Below, piece after piece: positions 23,685-32,583 of a stretch of DNA of 64,000 nt. Under the pieces are notes generated by a model. It was not told the DNA's origin. It saw only the letters and a program-made list of their open reading frames with translations, and searched no databases. Origin of the DNA: an uncultured Bacillota bacterium (GTDB lineage Bacteria > Bacillota > Clostridia > Peptostreptococcales > Anaerovoracaceae); the NCBI GenBank assembly GCA_949292945.1, contig CASFAX010000001.1:1341-65340 (forward strand), given 5' to 3'. Each line of letters opens with the position of its first letter. The first letter of the stretch is position 1. The translations under genes were made by a program, and so were the position numbers.

Positions 23685-25145
23685 TCAGCCACGCCCTGAC
23701 GCAAACAGACAAAGTCCGAGAAGGTCTGCGCTGCCTCCCGGGCTTATATTTTTCTCTATGCATTCTCTGTCAAGGTCAGCAAGGGCTTTCCTTATATCAA
23801 AGCTTGCAGTTTCGGCCTTTTTCAAAATATCGGCGGCTTCAGACTTAAGCCACTTTGCCGCCTCAGTGCCGCCCCGGGCGATGACGTTGGTATCTTCCGC
23901 TTTGGCGATTATTGCGGTCAAAGCCTTCAGCGCGGCGGCTTCCTCGTCGCCTGCTGCAAGCCCCGCCTTTAAAACGGGCAGGCCTGTGTCAAAGACTACC
24001 GGATAGCCTGCCGCCGCTTCGCCTCTGATGCCGCTTATTCCCATTTCCTTGTTTATGTGTGCGCCCGCGGTATCCTCGCTTGTGGTTTTGGAGGACAATT
24101 TTTTTCCAAGCATAGCTACGTTTGCCCGAAAATCGCCCTCTCCTTTAGCTCCGCTCATTCCGGCGGCGCAAGCGAATATTCCCATAGAGAAGATGGCTCC
24201 CCTGTGGGTGTTGACTTCGTTCGTTGCTGCGAGCATGGTCTTTTCGGCTTCTTTGCCGAGACTGACAAGGCTGTCCATTGTGCCCTCATCTCCCGTAAGA
24301 GCGAGATATATTCCCGCATATGCGCAGTCCGTGAAATATCCCCGGAGAGCTTCTGCACTCTTCACAAAAGTACCTTCATCCATATCTCTGTGAGCTCCTG
24401 AGTTGAACCTGTCCACGAGGCCCGGCTTCGGGCCGATGTGAACCTCTGCAAGAAGGGAATCTACCGCCTGCTCCGAAATCCGGAGCGCCGTCTCGTCCAC
24501 TTGTGTCGATACCATTATCTCTATCTGCTTTTCGAGAATCTCTTCGGTGGAATGGGCTCTGCTTCGTCCGCAGATAAATGCAGGGTTTCCGCAGAGGAGG
24601 CAGGTTCGACCGGACGCGCCAAGGTCTGTCCTCGAGGCTTTTGTACCGTCAGGTCTTATCACGTCTATATCAAAAATTCTTCCAAGAGGATGAAGCTCTT
24701 CTATTTCGGCCATCATCAGCTTAACCTCCACGGGCTCTGCAAAGGCAATCGCCATGAACTCGTCTCCTGCCTCGCTCCTAATGATTTCAGTCCTTCCTAT
24801 TTCAACTCCGGCTGACGCAAGGGCCTCGGCAATCACCTCTGCTCCCCTGTCAAAAGCCCACGAAAACAGGGAGCAGTTTTTAACTGCTCCCGCGATGTTT
24901 AATGTGAAGCTAATGAGGGAAAATGGGGGCCGCTGCTGCGAACCGTCGAACTGCCGCGGGCCGCTAAACTGCTGCAACGCTACGAACCGCTGCTGCGCCT
25001 CCTGGATTAAGGTCTGCTGCCTTTCGGCTCTCGCGTCTCTGGCGTCCAGTATGGCGGAAAGTCCGGCGCATCTGCCTTCGTCGTACATTTTTCTTATTCC
25101 GTCAGCTGCGGCTTTTGTCAGGGCCTGCACGGCTTTTTCTCTCAT
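23685..25145 (-). CDS. citXG: CitX-CitG fusion (citrate/citramalate lyase prosthetic-group enzymes)
   Basis: This is a 486-residue fusion of two maturation enzymes. The CitX part (about 25-205) is the apo-lyase phosphoribosyl-dephospho-CoA transferase, with ILDARDARAERQQ, LISFTLNIAGAVK, PLGRIFDIDV and RTCLLCGNPAFICGRSRAHS. The CitG part (about 206-486) makes triphosphoribosyl-dephospho-CoA, with EVHIGPKPGLVDRFNSGAH, NTHRGAIFSMG and the C-terminal SPGGSADLL. Together they build and attach the prosthetic group to CitD. An extra Gln/Phe/Pro-rich stretch near residues 48-75 interrupts the CitX start. The ATG abuts the citC stop, so it is the last gene of the lyase operon. Confidence 0.93.
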   Translation of the reverse strand: MREKAVQALTKAAADGIRKMYDEGRCAGLSAILDARDARAERQQTLIQEAQQRFVALQQFSGPRQFDGSQQRPPFSLISFTLNIAGAVKNCSLFSWAFDRGAEVIAEALASAGVEIGRTEIIRSEAGDEFMAIAFAEPVEVKLMMAEIEELHPLGRIFDIDVIRPDGTKASRTDLGASGRTCLLCGNPAFICGRSRAHSTEEILEKQIEIMVSTQVDETALRISEQAVDSLLAEVHIGPKPGLVDRFNSGAHRDMDEGTFVKSAEALRGYFTDCAYAGIYLALTGDEGTMDSLVSLGKEAEKTMLAATNEVNTHRGAIFSMGIFACAAGMSGAKGEGDFRANVAMLGKKLSSKTTSEDTAGAHINKEMGISGIRGEAAAGYPVVFDTGLPVLKAGLAAGDEEAAALKALTAIIAKAEDTNVIARGGTEAAKWLKSEAADILKKAETASFDIRKALADLDRECIEKNISPGGSADLLGLCLFASGRG

Positions 25146-26171
25146 TTAAAACTTTTCCTTTATCAAAGATTTTGTCACGTCCGGAACAAGGGCAAGAGCC
25201 TCGTCCGTCTTTCCCGAAGCGAGGAGTTGGCGCACTCTCGATGCGCTTATGACCCTGCCGTCGCCGTCCGTTACCCTTTCAAGCTCGGTAACCTTCACTC
25301 CGTATTCCGGCAGGATTTTCTTCATGGCCTCGTTATATGCGGCGGTGACCGGTGAAAATGGCTCTGTTCCCACGAACCGCACGTTTATTCCCAAAGGCTT
25401 TACCAGGTATTCCCCGAATATCCGAAGATCCAGCTCGCAGCTGATGTCATCCGCACGGCTTTTGTCCTTGAGAAAATACGTGGGGAAAACCGCCCGGGAA
25501 ATCATATAGTCCCCGGACCTGTGCACTATAACGTTCTTTATGTCGGAAACTCCGGCTTTCACAGTCGTATATCTTTCCTCGCTGGTGAAAAGGCTTGCAT
25601 CTTCGGAGACAACGAAAACGTGAAGAATATCGCACTCAGCTGCGGCTCTTTCGATTAAGTATCTGTGCCCAAGGGTGAAGGGATTGCAGTTGGCGACTAC
25701 TGCGCCGGTTCTCTTCGCCTCCTGATAACCTGGAAATTTCTCCGCGGTTTCAGCCTTTAAGTTCTCCACGAAAGATTTTATGCCGTCTTTCCTGTTTTCC
25801 ATGAAGAGCACGTCGTCCGTGGAAATTATGGGATAAAAGGACACTCCCGAAAACTGAGAGATGTTTTCCGGCTTCGTGTAGAGAAACAGGTGGGTTATTC
25901 CACGGCGGACGGCTTCATCGGTAATAAGCGATATAACTCTCGCCGTCAGGTTCTCTCCCCGGTGGCTTTCAGCCACAGCGATGCACTTTATCACCTTTCC
26001 CGAAAGAGACCCTGTTGCCGCAGGGGTTCCGTCGTCCTCGCAGAGCATGACGGAATAATCCACGGTTTCGTCGTAGTCAAGGCCGGAACATGCGAGAAAG
26101 GATACCATCTTTTCTCTTTTACGTCCTTTAAAAGGAGAGCCTGTCTCCTCGTAAAGCTGTCCGTAAGCCAT
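25146..26171 (-). CDS. citC: [Citrate (pro-3S)-lyase] ligase CitC
   Basis: This is a 341-residue acetate:SH-lyase ligase that acetylates the thiol of the lyase acyl carrier protein, activating the enzyme. The N-terminal GNAT-like domain (about 1-140) is followed by the nucleotidyltransferase domain with NCNPFTLGHRYLIE (TxGH motif) at about 160-173 and ISASRVRQLL near residue 310. It is separated by 2 bases from citF and abuts citXG, so the gene set D-E-F-C-XG is contiguous. Length and motifs match the family. Confidence 0.93.
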   Translation of the reverse strand: MAYGQLYEETGSPFKGRKREKMVSFLACSGLDYDETVDYSVMLCEDDGTPAATGSLSGKVIKCIAVAESHRGENLTARVISLITDEAVRRGITHLFLYTKPENISQFSGVSFYPIISTDDVLFMENRKDGIKSFVENLKAETAEKFPGYQEAKRTGAVVANCNPFTLGHRYLIERAAAECDILHVFVVSEDASLFTSEERYTTVKAGVSDIKNVIVHRSGDYMISRAVFPTYFLKDKSRADDISCELDLRIFGEYLVKPLGINVRFVGTEPFSPVTAAYNEAMKKILPEYGVKVTELERVTDGDGRVISASRVRQLLASGKTDEALALVPDVTKSLIKEKF

Positions 26172-26173
26172 TC

Positions 26174-27592
26174 CTATTCTCCCGCTACCTGATGAATTTC
26201 GTCGAGAAGGGAACCGTCCCTGTAAAGAACCTTTGCGATAACCTTTTCGCCCTGCTTTATCGGCTTTGGCACGCCGGTTATTTTTTCGCCTATGGCCTTC
26301 AGTTCCTTAATGTCAACTACAGGAAGGCCTTTTGCCTTGAGAGCCTCCTCCAGCTGGCGGTTCTTCTCTATGGAAGTGTTCACTGCGATTCCTCTCTGGG
26401 TTACCACCACGTCGACAGTGCTTCCCGGGGTGGATATGCAGTGGCATCTGTCCGTTATGAGTGGAAGCCTTGCTCTTACCAGCGGCGCAAGGATTATCGC
26501 AAGCTTCGCTCCTGCCGCCGTATCGCTGTGGCCGCCGGAGCCTCCCATGATATAGCCGTTGGAGTCAGTGTGAACGTTTACGTTGAAGTCCGTATCCACC
26601 TGGGTTGCCCCGAGGAGAACTACGTCCAGGCTGTCCACTGCGGCGCTTCTTCCGCTTACACCTGCGTACTGTTCTGCGCTGACCTCCATGTGGCGGGGGT
26701 CGTTGTTTATGGAATCTATGGCCTTAAGGTCAAAGCACTGAACGTCTATAAGGGACTCAAAGCAACCCTCGTTCAGCATGTCGACCATATATCCGGTGAT
26801 TCCGCCCATGCCGAAGCTTCCTTTGATTCCGCCCGCCAGCATCTTTTCCTTTACGTACTTTGCAGCTGCAAGGGTCGCGCCTCCGGCTCCCGTCTGGAAG
26901 GAGAATCCGTCTTTGAGAAGTCCGGAGGCCTCTATTACCTCGGCGGCATACTGGGCGATTCTCAAGCCCACAGGATCTCTTGTTATCTGGGTGGTTCCCG
27001 AAACGATTCCCTTAGGGTCGCCTATTTCGTCAACCTCTACCACGTAGTCCACATAGACCTCCGGAATGGAGAATCCCGGAAGAGGGTAAGGTCTGAGGTT
27101 GTCCGTTATTACTACTACTTTGTCTGCGGTCTGGGCGTCGGCAAAGGCGTAGCCCATGGAGCCGCAGGCGGATTTTCCGTATTTTCCCGTGCAGTTTCCC
27201 ATGCAGTCTGCGGAAGGCGCCGCCACGAAGGCCACGTCAACGTGGGACGTTCCCTTTATCATGTCCGAGGCTCTGCCGCCGTGGGTTCTGAAGACCGCAG
27301 GGTTCTTAAGCATTCCCCTTGAAACGGCTCTCCCCACTTTTGCGCCCATATATCCGCACTCTATGCCCGTAACAACGCCGTCCTTCATGTAGCCGATGAG
27401 GGGCTCGTGGCAGTCGAATATGGAGCTGGCGTTTACGGTTATATCCTTAATTCCTTTTTCTGCGATGACCTCCATCACCATGTTGAGGACTTTGTCGCCG
27501 TTTCTCATGTGATGATGAAAGGACACGGTCATGCCGTCTCTGATCCCGCAAAGCTCGACGGCCTCTTTTATAGATGAAATCAACTTGCTCAC
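26174..27592 (-). CDS. citF: Citramalate/citrate lyase alpha subunit CitF
   Basis: This is a 472-residue acyl-ACP transferase subunit. It exchanges acetyl on the acyl carrier protein for citramalyl (or citryl), the first half-reaction of the lyase. Motifs include DGMTVSFHHHMRNGD, FRTHGGRAS, GNCTGKYGKSACGSMGYAF and SFQTGAGGATLA. The start is GTG, overlapping the citE stop (GTGA), with GGAGG 9 bases upstream; it is about 35 residues shorter at the N terminus than enterobacterial CitF. Because the operon encodes the methylaspartate pathway, the substrate is probably (S)-citramalate rather than citrate; that is inference from context. Confidence 0.92.
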   Translation of the reverse strand: MSKLISSIKEAVELCGIRDGMTVSFHHHMRNGDKVLNMVMEVIAEKGIKDITVNASSIFDCHEPLIGYMKDGVVTGIECGYMGAKVGRAVSRGMLKNPAVFRTHGGRASDMIKGTSHVDVAFVAAPSADCMGNCTGKYGKSACGSMGYAFADAQTADKVVVITDNLRPYPLPGFSIPEVYVDYVVEVDEIGDPKGIVSGTTQITRDPVGLRIAQYAAEVIEASGLLKDGFSFQTGAGGATLAAAKYVKEKMLAGGIKGSFGMGGITGYMVDMLNEGCFESLIDVQCFDLKAIDSINNDPRHMEVSAEQYAGVSGRSAAVDSLDVVLLGATQVDTDFNVNVHTDSNGYIMGGSGGHSDTAAGAKLAIILAPLVRARLPLITDRCHCISTPGSTVDVVVTQRGIAVNTSIEKNRQLEEALKAKGLPVVDIKELKAIGEKITGVPKPIKQGEKVIAKVLYRDGSLLDEIHQVAGE

Positions 27593-28464
27593 TGTCTTAC
27601 GCCTCCAAACATTGCTTCTTCCATTTCAATTACCTGTTTTGCCCTGTTAACTATAGGCGCGTCTATCATCTTGCCCCTGAGCGCAACTACACCTTTGCCC
27701 TGGCGTTTGGCCTCCTCGATGGTGTCCATAACCTCGTGAGCGTAGTCTATCTCTTCCTGAGTAGGGCTGAATATCTCGTTTATGGCGGCAACGTGTCCCG
27801 GAGAGATGGAGGACTTTCCGGAAAAGCCCAGGCTCTTCGCAAGCTCTGCGTCCTTTCTCAGTCCCTCCATGTCGTTTACGTCGGTAAACGGCGTGTCGTA
27901 CACGTCTATTCCGCAGGCTCTCGCCGCGCAGACCATTCTGCTGCGGGCGTAGAATATCTCGTTTCCTTCCTTCGTGCGCTTGCATCTCAGGTCGGCGGTA
28001 AGATCCTCGCCGCCTAAAAGCATGGCTCTCACTCTCTTGTCCGCTCCCGCTATGGCAAAGGCGTTTTCAACGCCGAGGGCGGTCTCTATGAGAGGGATGA
28101 TTCCCACCGTTCCCTCGGGAATTCCGTATTCCTTTTCAAGGCCGCCGATGTAATCTGCCACCTGCTTTACGGTTTCAGGCCCGCCAACCTTCGTCGGCAT
28201 AATCATGGACGGACGGCACTTAACAACTTCTCTCAGGTCGTCCTTCCAGAAGTCAGTGTCCACCGGATTTATCCTCACGATTACCTCGCAGCCCGTATCT
28301 CCCATGGTCTGAAGCATGCTCCTTACGAGGATCCTTGCGGAGTCCTTTTCGGCAGGGGATACTGCGTCTTCAAGGTCAAGGATGACGCTGTCTGCTCCCA
28401 GTATGTCAAAGTTCATGAGCAGATTAGGTGAATTTCCCGGAACAAAAAGCATAGTCCTCCTCAT
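27589..28464 (-). CDS. citE: Citramalate/citrate lyase beta subunit CitE
   Basis: This is a 291-residue acyl-ACP lyase subunit of the HpcH/HpaI TIM-barrel family. It cleaves citramalyl-ACP to pyruvate and acetyl-ACP (or citryl-ACP to oxaloacetate). Diagnostic sequences are RRTMLFVPGNSPNLL, DSVILDLEDAVSPAEKD (acidic metal-site residues), EVIVRINPVDT and SPGHVAAINEIFSP. Its ATG shares a base with the citD stop (TAATG), and its stop overlaps citF, indicating translational coupling in the lyase operon. Confidence 0.94.
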   Translation of the reverse strand: MRRTMLFVPGNSPNLLMNFDILGADSVILDLEDAVSPAEKDSARILVRSMLQTMGDTGCEVIVRINPVDTDFWKDDLREVVKCRPSMIMPTKVGGPETVKQVADYIGGLEKEYGIPEGTVGIIPLIETALGVENAFAIAGADKRVRAMLLGGEDLTADLRCKRTKEGNEIFYARSRMVCAARACGIDVYDTPFTDVNDMEGLRKDAELAKSLGFSGKSSISPGHVAAINEIFSPTQEEIDYAHEVMDTIEEAKRQGKGVVALRGKMIDAPIVNRAKQVIEMEEAMFGGVRQ

Positions 28465-28730
28465 TACTTTTCACCTCCCGCTCTCTTAAGAGCCGTCTCC
28501 ACTCTCGCTCTTATGACGCAGTCTACAGCTCCTCTGTCGTTTATGGTGATCTTGGCCTTTGAAACTCCAAGGGAGTCTGTTACGGCCTTCACCTGCTCTA
28601 AAATCTCGTCTTTAAACTGGTCGTATACCACTGAAGTCAGGTCTACTTCCAGCGTGTCAAAAGGCTCAGCCACCACGTATGCGTCGCTTGATTCCAGCGT
28701 TCCAGCAGTGGCAGTCTTTTTAATTTCCAT
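28464..28730 (-). CDS. citD: Citramalate/citrate lyase acyl carrier protein CitD
   Basis: This is an 88-residue gamma subunit that carries the 2'-(5''-phosphoribosyl)-3'-dephospho-CoA prosthetic group. The attachment Ser lies in the N-terminal motif TAGTLESSDA, as in known CitD proteins. The rest (DLTSVVYDQFKDEI, DRGAVDCVIRARVETA) matches the family. AGGAGG is 8 bases before the ATG. It is first of the lyase genes, 20 bases after the P-loop protein gene. Confidence 0.93.
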   Translation of the reverse strand: MEIKKTATAGTLESSDAYVVAEPFDTLEVDLTSVVYDQFKDEILEQVKAVTDSLGVSKAKITINDRGAVDCVIRARVETALKRAGGEK

Positions 28731-28750
28731 CTCTGACGCCTCCTGTCATC

Positions 28751-29725
28751 CTAATATACTCTCTCTATCTTATCTATATCCTCGCCTATCTTAGGCGTTT
28801 CCTTCTGTCCTACCATGCCTACGACCAGATAGCACTTTCTCACCGGATCGTAAGGTATCTCCTTTATCAGCTTGAAGTCTTCTATTTCACCGGTGCTCTT
28901 CACGTGGTTTCTCGGAGCTGCACAGGTGACGATGTTGTCGCCGATGGTTATGTGGTCATCGTCATAGAAGGATATCGGAAGGTCTTCCTCAATAACCGCG
29001 TTAACCTTCTTTTCAAGCATCTCAAGGGAAACCATAGGCTTTTCCTTGAAGCACAGGAGAAATCCGTGTTTTATGTCAGCATGCTCATAGGTCTTCGGAA
29101 GGCCGTGAGACAGGAAGTAGCAGGTAATGTCCTCGGCGGAGTGAACCATCTTCCTGTACTTTATGGACTTGCTGACTATGTTGTATATGTCCTGGGGCAC
29201 CGGGCCAAAAAGGTCAGGTCTGGTTACTATAACCTCCTCACCTATTCCTATAATTAAATCCGCATTTATGGGGCGGTTCTCGCTCTGAGGCGTTTTGAGG
29301 AAAGGATACACCAGGTCAAAGTGTTCAACCACCACTCTCTTGCCTTTGTCGATGGCCGTGGTTATAGCCTCTGCAAGCTTCGGCAGAGGAGTGAAGCCCT
29401 GTTCAAACCTTATGTCTATGTGATAGGTGTGAGGGGTTGCAAAAAGTGACATTCCGCTCTTTCTTATCATGGCAAGGGGGTCGTCCACCAGCTCCAGAAG
29501 GGGCAGCGGCCTTATGTTCACTCCCTCGTCGTCGTTGGTAAGCTCAAGACCGGGAAACATCCCCTTCACTATCATGCTCTTACCGGCTCCGGCCTCTCCC
29601 ACGATTCCGATGAGCTTATCCATAGGCCTTAAATACTGCTGGGCTATCTGCATTCCCAGCTCACCCATTCTCACGTTGCCTCTCGGTGCAAAGTAAATGC
29701 TGTACAGATTTCTTATGTATGACAT
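28751..29725 (-). CDS. Unassigned P-loop ATP-binding protein of the methylaspartate operon
   Basis: This is a 324-residue protein with Walker A GIVGEAGAGKSMIVKG at about residues 39-54, near the N-terminal MSYIRNLYSIYFAPRGNVRMG. It contains ELTNDDEGVNIRPLPL and, near residue 205, SAEDITCYFLSHGLP...EHADIKHGF, a Cys/His arrangement reminiscent of the second additional domain of alanyl/threonyl-tRNA synthetases (uncertain). The ATG at 29725 is chosen because GGGAG precedes it; an upstream extension has no ribosome binding site. It sits between the methylaspartate ammonia-lyase and citD genes, implying a role in this pathway, perhaps assembly, activation or regulation. I do not know its function. 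Confidence 0.7.
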   Translation of the reverse strand: MSYIRNLYSIYFAPRGNVRMGELGMQIAQQYLRPMDKLIGIVGEAGAGKSMIVKGMFPGLELTNDDEGVNIRPLPLLELVDDPLAMIRKSGMSLFATPHTYHIDIRFEQGFTPLPKLAEAITTAIDKGKRVVVEHFDLVYPFLKTPQSENRPINADLIIGIGEEVIVTRPDLFGPVPQDIYNIVSKSIKYRKMVHSAEDITCYFLSHGLPKTYEHADIKHGFLLCFKEKPMVSLEMLEKKVNAVIEEDLPISFYDDDHITIGDNIVTCAAPRNHVKSTGEIEDFKLIKEIPYDPVRKCYLVVGMVGQKETPKIGEDIDKIERVY

Positions 29726-29808
29726 ATATTTCTCCCGTTTTCTTAAATGCCATGAGAGGCACGCCGCTTTAAATCCCGGCGCGCCCCGTCTGCCTGACAT
29801 ATTTTTTC

Positions 29809-31056
29809 TTAGCTTCTCTTAGCCTTGCGCAGTGCTATGATTCTGTTCATTTCATTATACACTATCATGAAGCCTTCATCTACACCCATTCCCGGCTTTG
29901 CGAGAATCTGGTCAGGCTGGGTTGCCATAGCGCAGTTTACGCATACCTGTGCCGATCTGTCCGTCTCGTTGCAGGTACCGCCCTGGTATGCTCCGAAACC
30001 GTTCTTCTTGCAGTAGAGAACCGCTTCGATGGTGTTGTTGATTCCTCCCAGGTCTGGAGTCTTTATCTGAGCCATATGGCCTGCCTTGTTGTCGCAGAAG
30101 TAGATAACATCCTCAAGGGTGTTGCACCACTCGTCGGCTACCAGTTCCACGTTAATTCCGCGCCTGTCTATTTCCTCTCTCAGACCCTTCAGGCAGAGCA
30201 TCTGCTTTTCTCTCTCACCTGCGTCCATAGGTCCTTCGATTCTCAGCTTGAAAGGCTTTGCAGCCTCTTCAAGGGTTGCGATGTAGTCTGCCATAGCCTT
30301 GAAGTTTTCGTTTCCGAAGGCCTGACCGATGGTTCCGTATACGTCTATATGCATAACAGGCGCGTAATCTTCAGTCGGTCTTAAAGCTACTATCCTGTCT
30401 CTCAGCCATTCTACGTACTCTCTGAGGATGGAGCCGTCTCTACCAAGCTTTGTCTCAACGTTGTTGATGAGAGCGTGAGGCAGAATTGCTGCACCCTTTA
30501 ATATCATCTTGTCGGCGTTTTCATATCTGTTGTCGCCGGACTGGGTGAAGATAGGAATCTGCTTCTCGGAAACGGTAGTGCCGTATTCATCTGCAACTAC
30601 TTCGCACATGAGTCTCTTTGTAGCCTTTGCAACGGCGTCCAGGATTGCCTGGGAAACTCCGTAGCGGATTGCTGTGTGAAGTCTCTTTCCCTCAACCTCG
30701 ACCTTTTCCACTTCTTCTGCGAGAGCCTTGAAGTTGTCTGCCTCTCTGCCCTCGAGAACAGGCGCAACGTACTTTTCGATTACCGGAATGAAGTTAGAAG
30801 CGAGGAAGAGGGGATCTCTTCCGCCTGCTCCGGAGTACTGAACGGCTGCGCAGTCACCGTATGCAACCTGACCGTCCTCCAGAATGAGCATTACGGAGAT
30901 GGACTCTCCTGCCTGTCTTATCTTCTCAAATCCCGGCGTCATCGCCTCACCGATGTATGCCGCTCCGTCGGATTTTGCTCCGGCTTTGATAGCTTTCTGA
31001 TCGTCAAAGAAGAATCCCGTGCGTCCTGCGGAGCACACTACCTTTTCTATTTTCAT
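29809..31056 (-). CDS. mal: Methylaspartate ammonia-lyase
   Basis: This is a 415-residue enolase-superfamily enzyme that eliminates ammonia from (2S,3S)-3-methylaspartate to give mesaconate. It is close in length to the Clostridium tetanomorphum enzyme (413). Landmarks include AYGDCAAVQYSGAGGRDPLF, PVMHIDVYGTIGQAF (metal-binding Asp), RIEGPMDAGEREKQM, VADEWCNTLED and MAQIKTPDLGGI, whose Lys is the expected catalytic base. AGGAGG precedes the ATG. It follows glmE by 48 bases and uses the product of the glutamate mutase encoded just upstream. Confidence 0.96.
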   Translation of the reverse strand: MKIEKVVCSAGRTGFFFDDQKAIKAGAKSDGAAYIGEAMTPGFEKIRQAGESISVMLILEDGQVAYGDCAAVQYSGAGGRDPLFLASNFIPVIEKYVAPVLEGREADNFKALAEEVEKVEVEGKRLHTAIRYGVSQAILDAVAKATKRLMCEVVADEYGTTVSEKQIPIFTQSGDNRYENADKMILKGAAILPHALINNVETKLGRDGSILREYVEWLRDRIVALRPTEDYAPVMHIDVYGTIGQAFGNENFKAMADYIATLEEAAKPFKLRIEGPMDAGEREKQMLCLKGLREEIDRRGINVELVADEWCNTLEDVIYFCDNKAGHMAQIKTPDLGGINNTIEAVLYCKKNGFGAYQGGTCNETDRSAQVCVNCAMATQPDQILAKPGMGVDEGFMIVYNEMNRIIALRKAKRS

Positions 31057-31104
31057 TTTATGTTACCTCCTGAAAGTTGTTCGTCTTAGTTTTATCTGCA
31101 TTTA

Positions 31105-32583
31105 TTAGTATCTCGGTCTTCCTACGAGATGACCCTTGCTGATGGCGTAAACGTCGTCGATTACCATCTGGAATGATACGGTTCTGTTTTCAACCTTTGC
31201 TCTCTCCTCCAGCTTTTCCTTGTGGAAGTTCTTCAGCTCTTCGGTAAACGGCAGGTTTCCGATTTCGAGGATTCTTACGGCTCCGCTGTTATCTCTTGCA
31301 GGAAGCATGATTCCGGCGTTGCACTTGGCAGGTCCGAACGGAATATCGATGATACCTGCGTTGATTCCTGCAACTGCGCCTGCTGCGATGTCTCCGTATC
31401 CAAGCTCTATGCACTTATCCACGATACATCTGGTTTCTTCCTTGATGATTTCCTTTTCAGCTTCTACACGGGAACCCTGAAGAGTCTGATCCTTAAGCAT
31501 GTTTGTAACCTGCTTTGTGCAGCGCAGGCCCTGACCGTTTGCTTCCTTTGTCGGAACGCCGGCAGCCTCGTGAGGAGTCTTTACGATTACCTTTGTCGCG
31601 CTTGAAAGTGCAGCGCAGGCAGCTCCCCATGCGATCATTCCGAAAGCCTTTGCCTCATCGGCAGGGAAGCCTCCCATCCACTGGTGGAACACGGTGGTTA
31701 CGGTAACATCCTCGTAGCCGAACTTGATAAGGTATTCCTCAGTCAGCTCTTCGAGAGTTCTGATGGCTGCAACGTCCTGAACCTGGTTACCCAGCTGGCC
31801 GTAGCCTACGGTGATGTTCTTTACGCCCTGCTCTGCTGCAAGGAGCGCCTCGATGATGGCAACGGAGTGGGAGATGCACGGAGGAACGAGAGTTCCCGTA
31901 AGCGGTCCGTAAGGTTCTCTGTTTATATGAACACCGGCTTCCTCGTAAATTCCCGTAAGTCTGTCCACGTACTGCCAGTCCTTTATGGTTCTTTCGATAG
32001 GAATGTTCTTTGCGTAAGGGATGTTGTAGGAAATTCCGCCACCTTCGTAGGAAGTGAATCCTCCGGCGTATGTTATCTCGGCCAGAAGTCTCGCGTCAGG
32101 AGTGCCGTGTCTTACCTGTACAGGAGACTTTGTCGCCTCTATTACCCTTCTGCATCCTTCAACGCCGTGGTTTACAGCAGGAAAACCGTTAAGGTAAGGG
32201 TGGAACATGCCGTCTACCATGCTCTCCTTTTCCCTTCTGATACCCTCAGCGCAGTTCTCGTACTGATTCTGTCTGGTATATGAGTCGATGGTGGATGGAA
32301 GAAGATCTGCCTCTCCTTCGTTCTCCAGGTACTTTAAAAGCTCGATGTGATTTTCCACAAGGCCTACGCCTGCTCTAGGCTGAATCAGGGTAACCTTTTC
32401 TTCCTTCGCCTTTTTCAGCTTAAGGGAGAAGTTCTTCGTTTCAGGAAGGGACTTCTGGTAGTCGATTCCCTTCTTTATGTCTCTTACCGCTTCTCCTGTT
32501 TCCCAGGTCTTGAGAACTTCTTCACGTGTACGGTTAAACTCGTCGTCTGTGAGCTTTTTATTCTTTATATCAAGAAACTCCAT
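31105..32583 (-). CDS. glmE: Glutamate (methylaspartate) mutase epsilon subunit
   Basis: This is the 492-residue catalytic subunit of adenosylcobalamin-dependent glutamate mutase, a TIM barrel that interconverts L-glutamate and 3-methylaspartate by radical carbon-skeleton rearrangement. Family segments include [42 protein letters not shown] and [16 protein letters not shown]. It pairs with the B12-binding GlmS subunit. Its start lies inside the last 14 bases of glmL, so the two are coupled. Length fits the family (about 483-490). Confidence 0.96.
   Translation of the reverse strand: MEFLDIKNKKLTDDEFNRTREEVLKTWETGEAVRDIKKGIDYQKSLPETKNFSLKLKKAKEEKVTLIQPRAGVGLVENHIELLKYLENEGEADLLPSTIDSYTRQNQYENCAEGIRREKESMVDGMFHPYLNGFPAVNHGVEGCRRVIEATKSPVQVRHGTPDARLLAEITYAGGFTSYEGGGISYNIPYAKNIPIERTIKDWQYVDRLTGIYEEAGVHINREPYGPLTGTLVPPCISHSVAIIEALLAAEQGVKNITVGYGQLGNQVQDVAAIRTLEELTEEYLIKFGYEDVTVTTVFHQWMGGFPADEAKAFGMIAWGAACAALSSATKVIVKTPHEAAGVPTKEANGQGLRCTKQVTNMLKDQTLQGSRVEAEKEIIKEETRCIVDKCIELGYGDIAAGAVAGINAGIIDIPFGPAKCNAGIMLPARDNSGAVRILEIGNLPFTEELKNFHKEKLEERAKVENRTVSFQMVIDDVYAISKGHLVGRPRY

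Noticed and set aside
26192..27322. Long plus-strand open frame (about 376 codons) opposite citF
   Set aside because: It mirrors the codon structure of citF, has no ribosome binding site and no recognisable motifs. A similar frame opposite asnS (47730-48722) was rejected for the same reason.
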